This document shows, piece after piece, positions 10,940 through 22,805 of a DNA stretch of 64,000 bases. The stretch is taken from NCBI RefSeq assembly GCF_001540865.1, contig NC_033621.1, forward strand, positions 19,283,125 to 19,347,124, in the 5' to 3' direction. The DNA comes from Ananas comosus. Its lineage: Eukaryota > Streptophyta > Magnoliopsida > Poales > Bromeliaceae. Made by a program: the position numbers and the translations under genes. How positions within the stretch are numbered: position 1 is the first letter of the stretch; each line of letters opens with the position of its first letter. The notes beneath the pieces were generated by a model, which was not told the origin of the DNA, ran no database searches, and saw only the letters and a program-made list of their open reading frames with translations.

Positions 10940-13900
10940 ATGTGGTGCCAATCGTGCAGGGGGGAGTACGAAGAGGAGGAGCGCGGGACGTGCCAAGGAG
11001 TGCTACGACGAGGCGAGCGAGACGAAGGCAGGAGCTCAAAGCGCTGAGATCGACGACCTCAAGTCCAAGGTTCGAGTTCCTCCGCCTCGCCTCCCACTCC
11101 CACGATCCCAAGCCACCTCCCACTATTTCCACCGTCCATCCCTGCCTCCCTCCTCCTCCTCCGTCACTCCTACCCGACCTCCTCCTCCACGCTTCCTCCT
11201 CCTCCTCCTCCTCCGCCGCCGCCGCCGCCCCTCCCGTCCCCGCCCACCGCGCCGTCCTCGTAAGGAAACCCTAACTCTACCTCTTCGATTTCTTGTTCCT
11301 TTTCTCGGTCGCGCGTTTTCTTGCGTTGAGTTTGGTCTCTTGGACGGTTAAAAACGCGAACTTTGACCGATTGGGGGCGCGTGAGATTGGAAATTAGGAT
11401 TGTTGATCTGTGGGTTCTCCTCTCGGGGTCTGATGGCCTCGTAATGTGCGTTTTTAGTTGTGAATTTCGATGGCATTTGAACTTTAGGTGATGAGTTGCT
11501 TTGGATGGCTCGGTCACCTTCGCTAGGGTTTCTTTGATCTCCTGTTATTTATCTGCTCGATCTTGTGTCGGTTGCGTTCTTTTTGGTGGATCGAATGCTG
11601 AAAAACACCAACTTGTAGCGATTGGGGCGTGTGAAATTGGAAGTTAGGGGATTTTTGATTTGTGGGTTGTCGCCACGGGTGGTGAAATTGAAAGGTAAGT
11701 TAGAGTTTGCATAGCCAATTGCAGATGATTCAGGTTTATGTGCCATCTGGGACTGGATGTAAGTATTGATGGACGGAGAATTTTATTGTGCACGTGTATT
11801 GCATATTGAGATTTGTGGGGCGCATGTGAAGCACAAAAACAAACCATTAACACCTTAATTTCTCTATTTCAATTGTGATTAGTAGTTGAGATTACACTAG
11901 GTTAAAATTCTTTTGAAACTTTGATTAAAGAATTTGGGTGAGACTATTGTTGAATTTTGTTTAACAGAGATTAATTAAATGGAGATTGAACTAGTTCATT
12001 TTATCAGATAGGAGACTAAATAGATAAGAATGTGTTATGATAAGATATTTAACAGGAATTAAATAGTTGACTGCAAATTTTACATAAAACTGCTTCACTT
12101 ATCAATTTTTTAATGCATCTTTAGAAAAAATCTCTGACAAACATTCATCCTAGCTGTCTTTTATTGATGGACGTTCACTAGGTTTTCAGTATTTGATCTG
12201 ATTTTAAAGGGTAGAAGTGCTAAAAGTAGATAGTCATTATGTTTAATTGTGTGTTTTTTCTTATTTCTCAATTTTGTTTGGTCACAGAAGTAGGTGGGAC
12301 AACATATTTTGTAGTTCTGTTTTGCCAGGAAATTAGATAATCAATGTAAAAATGTATTTAGTTGGCTGGCTGAAATGTAGTGTTTATCAAGATTATTGTA
12401 ATCTTTACGTCTTCTATCTCTTCTTCAGTAAGGTTGTCAACGATTGTTAGGTAGTATATACCAGGATTGTTCTAATCGTTACGTCTTCGTTCTATTCTTC
12501 AGTAAATTGGTTGACAATTCTTAGGACGACGCTTTTACCATTTGGTGGAACAGAAATATTCTGGGGGTAAAGGCATTTTATTTCTTTTTCTGAATGTATC
12601 AACTCTGCTTCTTGACTCTTCTGAAGAAAAGTAGCACCTGTTGACTTGGCAGCAATGAGAAACCTATATTTCCACTTAAGTTGATAGGGGGATTTCAATT
12701 AGAGGATTGAAAAGATGAATGATTTTGAATTTGTAGATGTTGATTTCATCAATTTCTGCATACAAACAGAAAGCATGAGCATTACAGTTGATTGTTCAGT
12801 TCACATAAATTCGACACTGCATGTGTTTGACCATATTAAAGCTCTTCAAATTAAACACTTAAATATAATTGTCATTTAAAATGTTCTTAATATCTTTATG
12901 CATGTTGGTTTTTCTCACAATAGAGGACTACAGAGAATGTGTTTAACTAAGATGCTTTCAATCAAGACTCTGTGATGCATCGTTTGAAAAGGCGCAAGGC
13001 GCAAAAAGGCGCAAAGGCCTTATGGAGTCTGGGCGCGAGGCGCGCGCCTCAAGAAGGTGAGGCGCATATCTAATAAAAATAAAACATTCTTATCAAGCCT
13101 ATTTTAAATGGATATTTTATGTTAAAAAATTCTAATGTGGCTATACAAAAACAAAATAATCATAAAAAAGTAAAGAAATCGCATGTATAAATGTTCTCAG
13201 CCTAAAAATAAAATTATGTTTCAACTTTCAACTTATATGCGCTTGCTGCTGCGTCTTTCTTCTTACCACTACCACTTATTGCCATTGGGGTAGAAGAGAG
13301 AACGACCAAGAGAAAAGGAAAAGAAAGCGTTCAATTAGGAAATTTTTTAAAAAAATTTTCTCAACATTTTGAATATATTGAAGAAACTGAAAATCCGAAA
13401 ACCCAAACCTTAGATCCATTAAACGTAAATATCACGAGGCGCGTCTGAGGCGCGTGTCTCACTCCTTGAGGCGCTGAGACTCACGCCTCGCGCCTAGGCA
13501 CTGAGGTGCGCGCCTGATGCGCGCCTTTTCAAACACTGTTGTGATGTTAATGTTGATGGAGCTTTTATGAATATCTGATATGAACGTGTTAAATTACCTG
13601 TTAGCTTCATTTACACGTTATTATTATTTCCTTTGCTGCTTTATGTAGTTTGAAGAAATAGGGCTATTGTGTTTATGAGCGATATGGTTATTATCATTTT
13701 AAATTTGTTACCAAAAGTTGAATAGACCATAAAAATATCAAAAGTTAGTTAGATCCTAGCTTCTGCTTGCTTTAGCATGTAGATAACTTGAATCAAGTTG
13801 GGTATGAGGATTTAAATATTTTACGGTACTATTGCTTTTCGACGTCTAACTAACACTTCGTCCATTTAATTGTTTGATCAGTGTATTTATGTCTTCCTAG

Positions 13901-16900
13901 TTGTGCAACCGGAGTGTTTTATATGTGTATCTTTGAATTTGGTTAGTTTTTGTAAAAGCAAGCATTAATACTGAAGCTGATGAAGCTCCGATAATCTATT
14001 GCTATGTGAGATCGATTTGGTTAACTTTATGAAAGTAAAAAAGGATGTAGAAAAGAACAATTCATTTAATTCCAATTTGTAGAAGAGAAGAATTAATGTA
14101 TAGAAGAGAAGAGTTGAGGTTAGATGCGGATAACTGTTTCCTGTGGAGTCAAAAAAATTCAGTCGCATATTTGCATGTGATCACAGTGTAGTTGATATTT
14201 GCTGCAACTGTAGATGATAGGAGTTAAATTCATCCTTTAGATGTAGGATTTTATTTTTTGGATATATGTACCTTTTCCTTTAGTGATGATTTAAAATTTT
14301 GTGTGATTGTAATTTAGGACACAACTTTATAGATGACTACGAATGTGAAAGAATCTTCCTTTATGTTCTGTAGTAGGTGTTTGGAAATGATATCCATATG
14401 GGCTTGATAGGTCTAGAAGCCACTTATAAATTTGCTATAACAGTTGGGGCACGTTTGTTATGGGGTTAAAAGGGGTGAGATGCTATTTCTGTAAACTTTC
14501 ACTCCGGTTAACTATGTTTGGTACGTGGGGTGAACCTTTTAGAAAGATTAAAATTTCATTTCCTTTTAACCTCCAACAATACAAATTTGTTGACCTAGAG
14601 GGGACTAGGTTAAAGGAAGGTTAAAGAAGGTGAAACAGGTGTTTATTTTCTCTCCACTCACTTTTTTCTTCTTATTTTCTCTCTAACTTTCTCTCTCTTA
14701 ACTTTCTTTCTCTTTATTTTCTCTCTCGTTCCTTTCTTTTTCTCTCTTGCTTTCTCTTCACCTTCTCTCTTCTTTCTCTCGTTCCTTTCTTTTCTCTCCT
14801 TGCTTTCTTCACTTTCTCTCTCTTCAGTCTCTCCTAGTTTCTCTCTTCACTTTCTCTCTCCTCTCTCATCCTTGCGTTTTCTTCTTTCCCTTTCTCTTTT
14901 CGCGTCCCTCTCTCTCATCACATTCTCTGTCCTTATTTGATCTCTACTCGGTTTCTCTCTTTTCACTCGATTTCTCTCTTCACATTCTCTTCTTATTCTC
15001 TTTATTTTCTCTCTCCTTATTTTCTCTCCCTTCACTCTCTCTTTACTTTTTTTTTTCTTCTCTCCTTTCTCTTCACTTTCTCCTTATTTTCTCTCCTAAC
15101 TTTCTCTCCATTATTTCTCTTCTTACTCTCTTCACTCTCCTTATTTTCTCTCTTTACTTTCTCACTTATTCTCTCTCTTCACTCTCTTCTTATTTTCTCG
15201 CTCCTCACTCCATTTTTTCTTCTTATTTTCTCTCTCCTTATATCTTCACTTTCTCACTACGTATTTTCTCTCTCTTCACCTTCTCTCCTTATTTTCTCTC
15301 TTCTTTTTTTCTCTTTTTCTGTCATTTCTCTCTTCTTTCTTTATCTCCCTTTTAACTTTTCTGTTCTTATTTTCTCTTTTTTATTTTCGATCTCTTCACT
15401 TGCTCTCTCATCCCTCTCTCCTTTCTATTTTTGCATTCCCTCTCCTCACTTCTCTCTCTCCTTATTTTCTTTTATCTCTCCTTAATTTCATTCATGACAT
15501 GACCAAACATTAGTAAAAGAATTTTTTTTTTTTTATACTCCATGAAGTGTTACAGGAAGAATGCTTAGCCCCCCAACTTTTAATCCATACCAAACTAAAC
15601 CTTGGTGTCAATAGCAGTTGATTATTATTGCTCTTAGGGCTTGTTTGGTTCGTCCATTTTGGACACGGAATGGGAATCGGTTTGATCAAATCCGGTTAAT
15701 TTTGTTTGATTCGCAGGAATCGGTTTCGGATTCCTATTCCGGACCGGAATGGGAATGGCCCAATAGCTTTCAACTTGATTCTGGTCTCCAAGCCCGGATT
15801 GAAATTTCATTCCCAAGCCCACCCACACCTCTCCCTCAAGCCCAGCCCACGCCATCAATCTCCATCCCACGCATCCTCTCTCCTGTACGATCTCTCCACC
15901 CTTTTCTCATAAAAAAAATCCTCTCTCAAAAACCCTATCCCTAACCCTAAAGGCGTCGCGAAGACAACGCTGCAGCGTCGTAGGGTGGCGCGGCGGCGAG
16001 TCTCAGCGGAGCAGCAGGGTGGTGCGGCGGCGAGAAATAATTTTATATATTTTTTATAATTTTTTTCTTACATAATTTTTTTAAATAAATTTGATATTTG
16101 TTTGGCAAAGCTCTAATTTGAGAATAGTATTAAATTTTTCATAAATTTTAAATAGGTTTATAGACTTATATTTGAGAGTAAAATTAGTATTATGTTATTC
16201 TATTATTTTTTAGTTTATACGAACTAAACAATAGAATGAGAATAATTCATTCCAATTCCCAATCCATGAATGAACCAAACATCTAGGGGAAGTGGGCCAA
16301 TGCAATTACCATTCCAATTCATTCCCATTCCATTATCCATTCCAATTCCAAACTTGAACCAAAGAAGCCCTTAGAGCTGATTCTTGAGTTCTTCTAGTCA
16401 TAGATTTTCTTCTTCACTAAATTGGTGGGCCCTTTTCAAGTTTTATGTTTTGTGCATTTTTCATTCATGTTCCCCATTTATTAGATCTCTCAGAATTTCT
16501 CCATTAATGCTCCGTTTTACTCGAAGTGATAAGTAATTCTCTGTTTTTTTTCCTTTTGTTGACTATGCGTGTGGCAGTGAATAGCTGACGTCTTTCAGTT
16601 TCAAATATGAAAAAAAGTATCCTCTACAACACGTCTTCTCCCTTCTACTTAATTTTCGATACCTTACGCACTTATGGTAAAAGTGAGTTTAGTTTGCGTT
16701 TAGCACCTCACCAATATGGATCAGGAGCTTGCGGCTTGTTGTGTTGCTAGAGCCATTGTTGCTGGAGCCTTGCATGTCAAGGTGCTAAAAACTATTCTAG
16801 CACAGCACTAATGGGCATGCCTAGGGATGCAAACGGGGCGGATCTGGGGGCGGGAGCCCTGCGCCGTCTCCCGCCCTGACTAGCAAAATCCTGCCCCGCC

Positions 16901-19047
16901 TCCTGCCCCGAATCCGTGACGGGTTAAAAAATACATCCCATAATCCGCCCCGCCTCGTAACCCGCCTCCCGCCGGCGCTCCGAATCCGCCCCGCCAACTA
17001 ATATTTTTTATAAAATTATAATATTATTAATATTTTGTAAAATATAAATTAATAATTTTTAATAATAGTATATATATATTTTAACAATATCAATTATAAA
17101 AATTAAAAATATCAATCACAATTCAAAACAAAATTCAAAAGTTTCAAATACAATAGAAATGAGAGTACGAACTTATTTGTATTTTAAACTTTTTTTGTAC
17201 ATACATTATTTTTGAGGAATATTTTTTTAAAATATAAATGATTTTTGGGGCGGATCATGGCGGGGCGGATTCGGGGCGGGTCAAAATTTCTCCCGTTTCC
17301 TGCCTCGAATTCGTCTCGGATGGTAAAATTTATCCCGTTTCTTGTCCCGAATCCGTTTATTTTCTCCCATTTATTGCCCCCGTCGGGGCGAGAGCTCCAC
17401 CAACCCGGATCTGTTTGCATCCCTGGGCTTAGTCATGAATACTACTACGTAGTATATACAAGTTTCTAGTACTAGTCTTTGACTACTGTTCCCACGAGTC
17501 AGTCAATAATGCAGATATAAGTTTGATGATACTTGTTACTATATTGCTCCCAAAAGTCTTCTCCACTTTGCACATTTTGCACGTTAGTCTCAAGTTTTCT
17601 TAACGTCAGAGTTTAGGAATTTTCCGATAATACACATGTATAGAAACTATTTATTAACAGTGTGCTAACTTAAGAACATATTTGTGTTATATTCTTTTTA
17701 ATATACCAATTGATGCTATTCAATTATCTCTTAATCCCATAAATCAAACCCATTACTCAATTCTCACATGTTAGCACTCGTTCAAAATAAATAGTCACTA
17801 TTCATGCAACCCAAAGATCCAAATATCATAGAGCATTACTATTCAGATAAATTTGGAACTCCTGTTTGAGGATATAAGATGGAGGGCGGAAGTGACTAGA
17901 TTGATGGAGATGGAGATTTGGAGGAGAAGAGACCCTTTTTTTTTTTCCACATAAGAACTTTTCCCTTTCTGTGAGTCTTATACTATCCTGGGATAAAAAT
18001 ACATTGCAAAAGAATTAGAATCAGAATAGAACCTGATAGTTGCTGGCGCGTACAGTGGGATGGTACGCAAAATCTTCAAGTTTGAATCTTCTTTGATTGT
18101 TGATTTTGTCTTTGATAACCAATATTCTGATTGTTATGTTAATCATACTTTATGTTTAGTTAACTATGTTGTTGGCTTTGTCCCTCTTGTGCTCTGGGTA
18201 AGCAGTTAATTGTGATTTTCTATTCGAGAGGCTAAAAGTTCTAAATCTCTGACTGTAGTGGAAATCTGAAACAAACAAGTTTCTGAGACCTCAAAAGCAA
18301 GAGCTCCAATTTCAGGCTTCTGCTTCTAACTTCAGCAACAAGCTGCTGGGGTGATTTTATAATGAAAAGCTGTTTAAGCTTCTTTCATATGCTCTCTCGA
18401 GCAATAATTCTGCATAGCTTGAGCAGGCAAAAAGACCATTTGTATGTATTCAGGTGAAACTCAACTACCTTTGCTTGATTAGAATAGTGGTTCTTACCCT
18501 TGATGTTCTTCTCTCTCGAGTTATTGGCAATTCTAACTATCAAAAATTTGAACCTTTTTTGTGTGCGCGTGTGAATAATCAGATCAGCAGGTCTCCCGTT
18601 TTTAAGGCAATGCTGGAGAACGAGATGGAGGAGAGCCGGAGTGGCATAATAAAAATCCACGACGTCTCCTACGATGTGCTCCGCTCGTTCGTCCACTACT
18701 TGTACACCGCGGAAGTGCTTCTGGATGAGCAGCTGGCGTGCGACCTTCTGGTGCTAGCAGAGAAGTACCAAGTGAAGCACCTCAAGTGCTTCTGCGAGAA
18801 GTTCATGACGTCCAAGGTGAACAACGACAATGCCCTTGCAAACTACGCCTTTGCCCACCGGCACAATGCGAAACCGCTACTCGAGGCGGCCCTTTCGTTG
18901 ATAATGGACAACATGGCCACTCTGACCGAGAGAGTAGAGTACAAGGAACTCGTGGACGAGGACCCGCGGCTTGTTGTGGAGATTTACGAGGCCTATCTCA
19001 CTAGGCAGGTAAATACGGCCGCCAAAGATTCACGGCTGGCACCATAA
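10940..19047 (+). CDS. BTB/POZ protein (At4g08455-like), two exons, exon 1 frame-broken
   Basis: Exon 1 runs from the ATG at 10940 to 11259 (donor GTAAGG). Exon 2 runs from 18583 (acceptor ...aataatCAG) to the TAA at 19045-19047. Both junctions are phase 0 and join 'HRAVL' to 'ISRSPVFKAML', the core of a BTB domain. Exon 2 (154 codons) carries the rest of the BTB fold (DVLRSFVHYLYTAE, LLVLAEKYQVKHLK) and a C-terminal helix region ending 'EIYEAYLTRQVNTAA'. Exon 1 starts with a CxxC pair (MWCQSCRGEYEEEERGTC). Two +1 shifts (near 10993 and near 11070) then split it over two frames: CYDEASETK and EIDDLKSK in one, FEFLRLASHSHD onward in another. BTB proteins of this group act as likely Cullin-3 E3 ligase adaptors; that role is inferred from the family. 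Either the gene is decayed or the assembly has indel errors. Confidence 0.8.
12978..13538. mobile_element. Non-autonomous hAT element with 8 bp target duplication
   Basis: The left end is CATCGTTTGAAAAGGCGC and the right end in reverse complement is CAGTGTTTGAAAAGGCGC. Flanks are CTGTGATG (12970-12977) and TTGTGATG (13539-13546), 7 of 8 identical. CA..TG ends with an 8 bp duplication define hAT. The inner ends are packed with GGCGC words (subterminal repeats); the middle is AT-rich and non-coding. Confidence 0.8.
14447..15601. mobile_element. PIF/Harbinger-like element filled with CT-rich sequence
   Basis: The left end GGGCACGTTTGTTATGG and the right end in reverse complement GGTTTAGTTTGGTATGG share 12 of 17 bases, both followed by TTAAAAG-type words. 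TTG at 14444-14446 and TTG at 15602-15604 may be the 3 bp duplication. Its interior, about 14640-15490, is a CT-rich tract of over 800 bp. Confidence 0.5.
14640..15490. repeat. Long CT-rich low-complexity tract
   Basis: The tract is built of irregular 'ttctctctc' and 'cttattttctctc' units. Two open frames of about 200 codons within it encode only Ser/Leu/Phe repeats and are not accepted as genes. Confidence 0.85.
15637..16370. mobile_element. PIF/Harbinger MITE with TTA target duplication
   Basis: The left end GGGCTTGTTTGGTTC and the right end GAACCAAAGAAGCCC are inverted repeats matching at 14 of 15. TTA at 15634-15636 and TTA at 16371-16373 flank it, the preferred PIF/Harbinger target. Subterminal 'ggaatgggaat' / 'attccattcc' words are inverted too. 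There is no transposase. Confidence 0.85.
16822..17425. mobile_element. hAT-like MITE with GGGGCGG subterminal repeats
   Basis: The left end TAGGGATGCAAAC and the right end in reverse complement CAGGGATGCAAAC form the inverted repeat. The first and last about 170 bp are rich in inverted CCCGCCCC/GGGGCGGG words; the centre is AT-rich. Flanking 8-mers (ggcatgcc, ggcttagt) agree only partly, so the superfamily is inferred from the ends. Confidence 0.6.
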
Positions 19048-19476
19048 CAGGGAGACACAAAAAGAAGGGGCATGTGTGAATCATTATCTTGTATACATTC
19101 CACCTCCAATTGCTGATTTTTTGGGAATCATGGATAAATATAGAGATGCGGAAATTTCTCTTCTATATGCGTGAGCGTTTGTCAATGTAGTGCGCTTTTT
19201 TTCTCTTGTTGTACGAAGAAGGTATAGTAATGTATGGATATTCCCTCGCTATAGGACATTTTGAGGTAGACACCTCAACTCTAGCTATTTTGTTGATCGG
19301 TGCACCCTTTAAGTTTGTTTGTTTTAATTACCTAAACTAGATTTGGATTAGAAGGTGAATTTTATCAAATTTAGTTAGGTAATTTGTGAATTTAACTAAA
19401 ATATATGGAAATTTTATTAAATTTAAAATCTCAAATTAAATTACAGTGAATAAAGTTATAACGCTTAATGTGACAC
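19048..19476 (+). other. 3' flank of the BTB gene
   Basis: This is presumed 3' UTR and downstream sequence. No canonical AATAAA close to the stop and no other feature was recognised. Confidence 0.4.
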
Positions 19477-19600
19477 TCTAATACTTCCACATCGGATGGA
19501 AATGGAGTTGTCATTGGGTATATAAAAAAACTTCTCTAACAATAATGACTGGGTTTAAATATTTTGGGCCGGTTTTGGGCCGGTGATTCGTTACAAAAGT
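19477..19600 (+). mobile_element. LTR-like promoter fragment
   Basis: The segment contains 'acttccacatcggatgg' followed by 'gggtatataaaa'. I associate this combination with promoter segments of some plant LTRs and their relics. No matching partner or ends are visible. Confidence 0.3.
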
Positions 19601-19689
19601 ATTAATCAAAAGGACGTTATTTTGAATTAAAAAATGTTAAAAAATTGAGAATCATGTGTCAATATTAAAAGAAAAAAGAAATTATGAAA

Positions 19690-21746
19690 TAAATACAATT
19701 CTCACCAAATTTTTTTTATTCTCTTTTTCTCTTTCCGGCACTTTATTATTATCCATAAAAATACGATCTCTCCAATCTTGTTCGCATGATTGAGTTACTT
19801 TGTTATAGAATGGCTGCCTCGATTTAATATTTGTATCTATATATTTGTGTTAGCGCCATAAAAATCGCGCCACGTGGTAAACTGGGATACACCTCAAGCA
19901 AGTGACATATGGTGCGTCAGGGGCAGAGAAGAATGCACCAAAAATCAAAAAGCAATTAAAGCTATGCAGTTGAGATCGGCTAGTAATGACCTATGAAATC
20001 AAGGATGTGGCCGATCATGTGAATAACTGCATAACAATGGACGGAATTATAAATATATAAGAAACGCCTCACAGAGAGATTTTTTTTTTTTTTTTTCTGA
20101 GAAACAAGAAGACCAATTTCTTTTTTTTTTTCACATTTTTTGCTTGCAAGAGTAGTCTATCTGTAATCCCTTTCTTTTTCAACATTTACTGTCCTTTTTA
20201 GGAGTAGTTTTTAGGTTAGAATTTTATCTGAAATTGTACGCCATATCAGCGCACCCTCTTCTGCAAACATCTTCTAGTTTTGAGCAATATATAAATACCA
20301 TTCGACTCTTCAGCCAAACTGGAAAATATTGTGCTGTTTCTTAACTCGGTTGATTTAGTTGAACTGAAGTTATCGTGAAATCTCTGAACTCGGCTGATCC
20401 GATCTATTATCAGCCGAATCGCTTGATTAGACAGTGGACGCAAACTTCGAGGGTCATCTACAGTAGCCACTCTACCTCTTCGCACGCTTCCTGAAGAAGG
20501 ACATTGACCGAGTCAAAGGTCAAAGAAATCAGCTCGCAGCAATTTTTTGGGCATGCTTGGTGGGATAACTTTTTCTTAGGTAATTTTTCACCAATTTCAC
20601 TATATGGCTGACGATACTGCCTTGAACCTCCGCAACTGGATTGCTCCTCGATCTTCTGGGAATGACCAGACAATCAGCACTGAAAATGCAAATGAGCATT
20701 AGGCTGTACTGCTAGTAGAGGTGAAACTAGTGGGCAGTCGGCTCATCACGAGCCAAGCTTATCTCAGGCACTTGGTCAGATGACACGGGTCTTACAAATT
20801 TTAGACCAAAATGTCATCAAAGCACCGCTCGCTTAGATGCAGTTCTAGCCGCTATCATGACTTCTAATAAGAATATTGCCCGGATTGGGCAATTATTAGC
20901 GCCTAATGAACAGCATATGGTGGGTCCACAAGGACCTGTAGTCACGCCAGTGTTGCAACACCCAGTAACACCGGCAATTACACAGCCTCAAATGGCACCT
21001 TATCAAGCTACCTACAGATCGGCGAACGCGAACGCTGGTCAACAACTAGAGGTAGCGTGGGGTTTACTTCCTCCACCACCTTTACCGTTTTATCAGCCCT
21101 AAAATATGGGGATAAGGGCCAGGGGGTAAGGCCCGAATAATATGCAAGCCCCTATTCTTGTATTAGGGAACAATAATGAATTATACGCTTAGATTGAAGA
21201 AGCTATCCTAAATATAAATACAATTCTCACCAGATTTCTTTTATTGTTTCTTTTCTCTTTCCGGCACTTTATTATTATCCACAAAAATACGATCTCTCCA
21301 ATCTTGTTTGCATAATTGCGTTGTTTTGTCATAGAATGGGTGCCTCGATTTAATATTTGTATCTATATATTTGTGTTGGCGCCATAAAAATCGCGCCACG
21401 TGGTGAACTAGGATGCACCTCAAGCATAACCCTTGAGGCCAGAGATAAGTGACATATGGTGCGTCAGGGGCAGAGAAGAACGCACGGAAAATCGAAAAGC
21501 AGTTAAGGCTTATGCGGTTAAGATTGGCTAGTAATGGCCTACGAAATCAGGGATGTGACCGATCATGCAAATAACTAAATAACAATGGGCGAGATTATAA
21601 ATAGATAAGAAACGCCTTACAGAGAGATCTTTTTTTCCTGAGAAACAAGAAGACCAATTTATTTTTCCTTACATTTTTTGCTTTCTAAAAGTAGTCTATC
21701 TGTCGTCCCTTTCTTTTTCAGCATTTACTGTGCTTTTAGGAGTAGT
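19690..21746 (+). mobile_element. Small retroelement flanked by direct repeats (TRIM/LARD-like)
   Basis: Segment 19690-20207 is repeated in direct orientation at 21216-21746. Both hold 'gcgccataaaaatcgcgccacgtgg'-type sequence, 'gacatatggtgcgtcagggg' and the ending 'gtagtctatctgt...ccctttctttttca'. The roughly 1 kb between has no polymerase. Paired long direct repeats around a non-coding core indicate a non-autonomous LTR element. Exact LTR ends, primer site and target duplication could not be fixed. Confidence 0.55.
20857..21102 (+). CDS. Short reading frame inside the direct-repeat element
   Basis: The frame has 81 codons, Pro/Gln/Ala-rich, starting MTSNKNIARIGQLLAPNEQH. It may be a remnant of a gag-type protein given its position between two LTR-like repeats. 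No domain is recognised and it may be non-functional. Confidence 0.25.
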   Translation: MTSNKNIARIGQLLAPNEQHMVGPQGPVVTPVLQHPVTPAITQPQMAPYQATYRSANANAGQQLEVAWGLLPPPPLPFYQP

Positions 21747-22435
21747 GCCAGCGTTGTTTGCATGTGATGTGCTCGGCGCTATTTGCACATGAAGTGCCTG
21801 GCGCTGGTGATTGTTCCATCGCAGTCGCTCCTTCTGCCACCGCTGGCGGTGAAGGATCTTGGGTTACCCTAGTAGTAACCTGCTGAAGTAGCAAGTCCTC
21901 CAATCGCTTCATCCTCGCCTCCTATCGGCGCGCTGCATCTGCTTGCTGTTGGTCGGCCGTCGTGTCACCAAATCCGTTAGCACAGCAAACTGGTTTCTCA
22001 ACTCACGGACCTCACTAGATCTAGAGGTAGCAGAGGTATCCACCTCCTCCGCACTAGCTGCCTCGGCCGCCCCGGCGNAGCATTTACTGTGCTTTTAGGA
22101 GTAGTGCCAGCGTTGTTTGCATGTGATGTGCTCGGCGCTATTTGCACATGAAGTGCCTGGCGCTGGTGATTGTGCCCATGCGGTCGCACCTCTTGTCGGC
22201 GTTGGCGGTGAAGGATCCTGGGTCATCCTAGTAGAAGCCTGCTGAAGTAGCAAGTCCTCCAATCGCTTCATCCTCGCCTCCTATCGGCGCGCTGCATCTG
22301 CTTGCTGTTGGTCGATTGTCGTGCCACCAAATCCGTTAGCACAGCAAACTGGTTTCTCAACTCACGGACCTCACTAGATCTAGAGGTAGCAGAGGTATCC
22401 ACCTCCTCCGCACTAGCTGCCTCGGCCGCCCCGGC
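21722..22435. repeat. Tandem duplication joined at a single N
   Basis: Bases 21722-22077 recur at 22080-22435, separated by one N at 22078. Both copies include the end of the direct-repeat element and the start of the gypsy gag remnant. They are nearly identical except a block at about 21812-21885 versus 22170-22243 that differs heavily. This may be an assembly join of two similar contigs or a true duplication. Confidence 0.8.
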
Positions 22436-22459
22436 GGACCTAGAGCGAGTCGTCGGCAT
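21747..22459 (-). pseudogene. Gypsy gag N-terminal remnant
   Basis: On the minus strand the frame begins at 22459 with MPTTRSRSAGA and continues 'SSEVRELRNQFAVLTDLV'. This parallels the gag start of the complete gypsy element at 49529 (MPITRSQSAGA, SSEVRELRGQLAALTDLV). It lies the expected distance inside the primer-binding site and LTR on its right. Downstream it is cut off by the direct-repeat element and by the N-joined duplication, so the rest of gag and all of pol are gone. Confidence 0.7.
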
Positions 22460-22784
22460 CTCAAGCTACAACAAACATAACAAGCGCAAGTTATTAAAAT
22501 CCACACCATCGCAACCCCATTCAAAGAAAATAAAATCCCAATCATGCAAAAGTAGTGAAGTGAGCCTCACAACTAACTCCCGATGTAACGTTGTCAGCCG
22601 CCAACGTGACCTTCCACGGAGTTAGAAGTTGCACACTTCAATCAAACTCCAACCATTCGGAGTTAAAGATACGGCCCAATCGTAATACTTTCGCTCGAAA
22701 ATCATATAGACCTGTCTCTCACGAGCCTATTTCCTATGGTCCAACCGTCTTAAGGTTTACTAGGTTCACTAAGACTCAACCCTA

Positions 22785-22797
22785 GGCTCCGATACCA
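22785..22797 (-). other. Primer-binding site (tRNA-iMet type), one mismatch
   Basis: GGCTCCGATACCA on the plus strand, i.e. TGGTATCGGAGCC on the element's strand, matches the usual TGGTATCAGAGCC with one change. It sits 8 bases from the LTR start at 22806, fixing this LTR as the 5' LTR of a minus-strand element. Confidence 0.75.
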
Positions 22798-22805
22798 ATA
22801 TAATT

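Larger units (their letters stand above)
11260..18582 (+). other. 7.3 kb intron of the BTB gene
   Basis: The interval is bounded by GTAAGG at 11260 and CAG at 18580-18582. It holds four DNA-transposon insertions (annotated separately) and AT-rich sequence without other coding exons that I can recognise. Stretches 11300-12970, 13550-14440 and 17430-18580 show nothing else. Confidence 0.7.

Noticed and set aside
14747..15485. Two overlapping open frames of about 200 and 180 codons
   Set aside because: They encode only Ser/Leu/Phe runs from the CT-rich tract, in several frames at once, with no domain.
15938..15952. Telomere-like CCCTAACCCTAAA
   Set aside because: Only about two units inside a MITE; too short for an interstitial telomeric repeat.
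18738..19004. 88-codon second frame inside BTB exon 2
   Set aside because: Shadow of the BTB frame on the same strand; no independent support.
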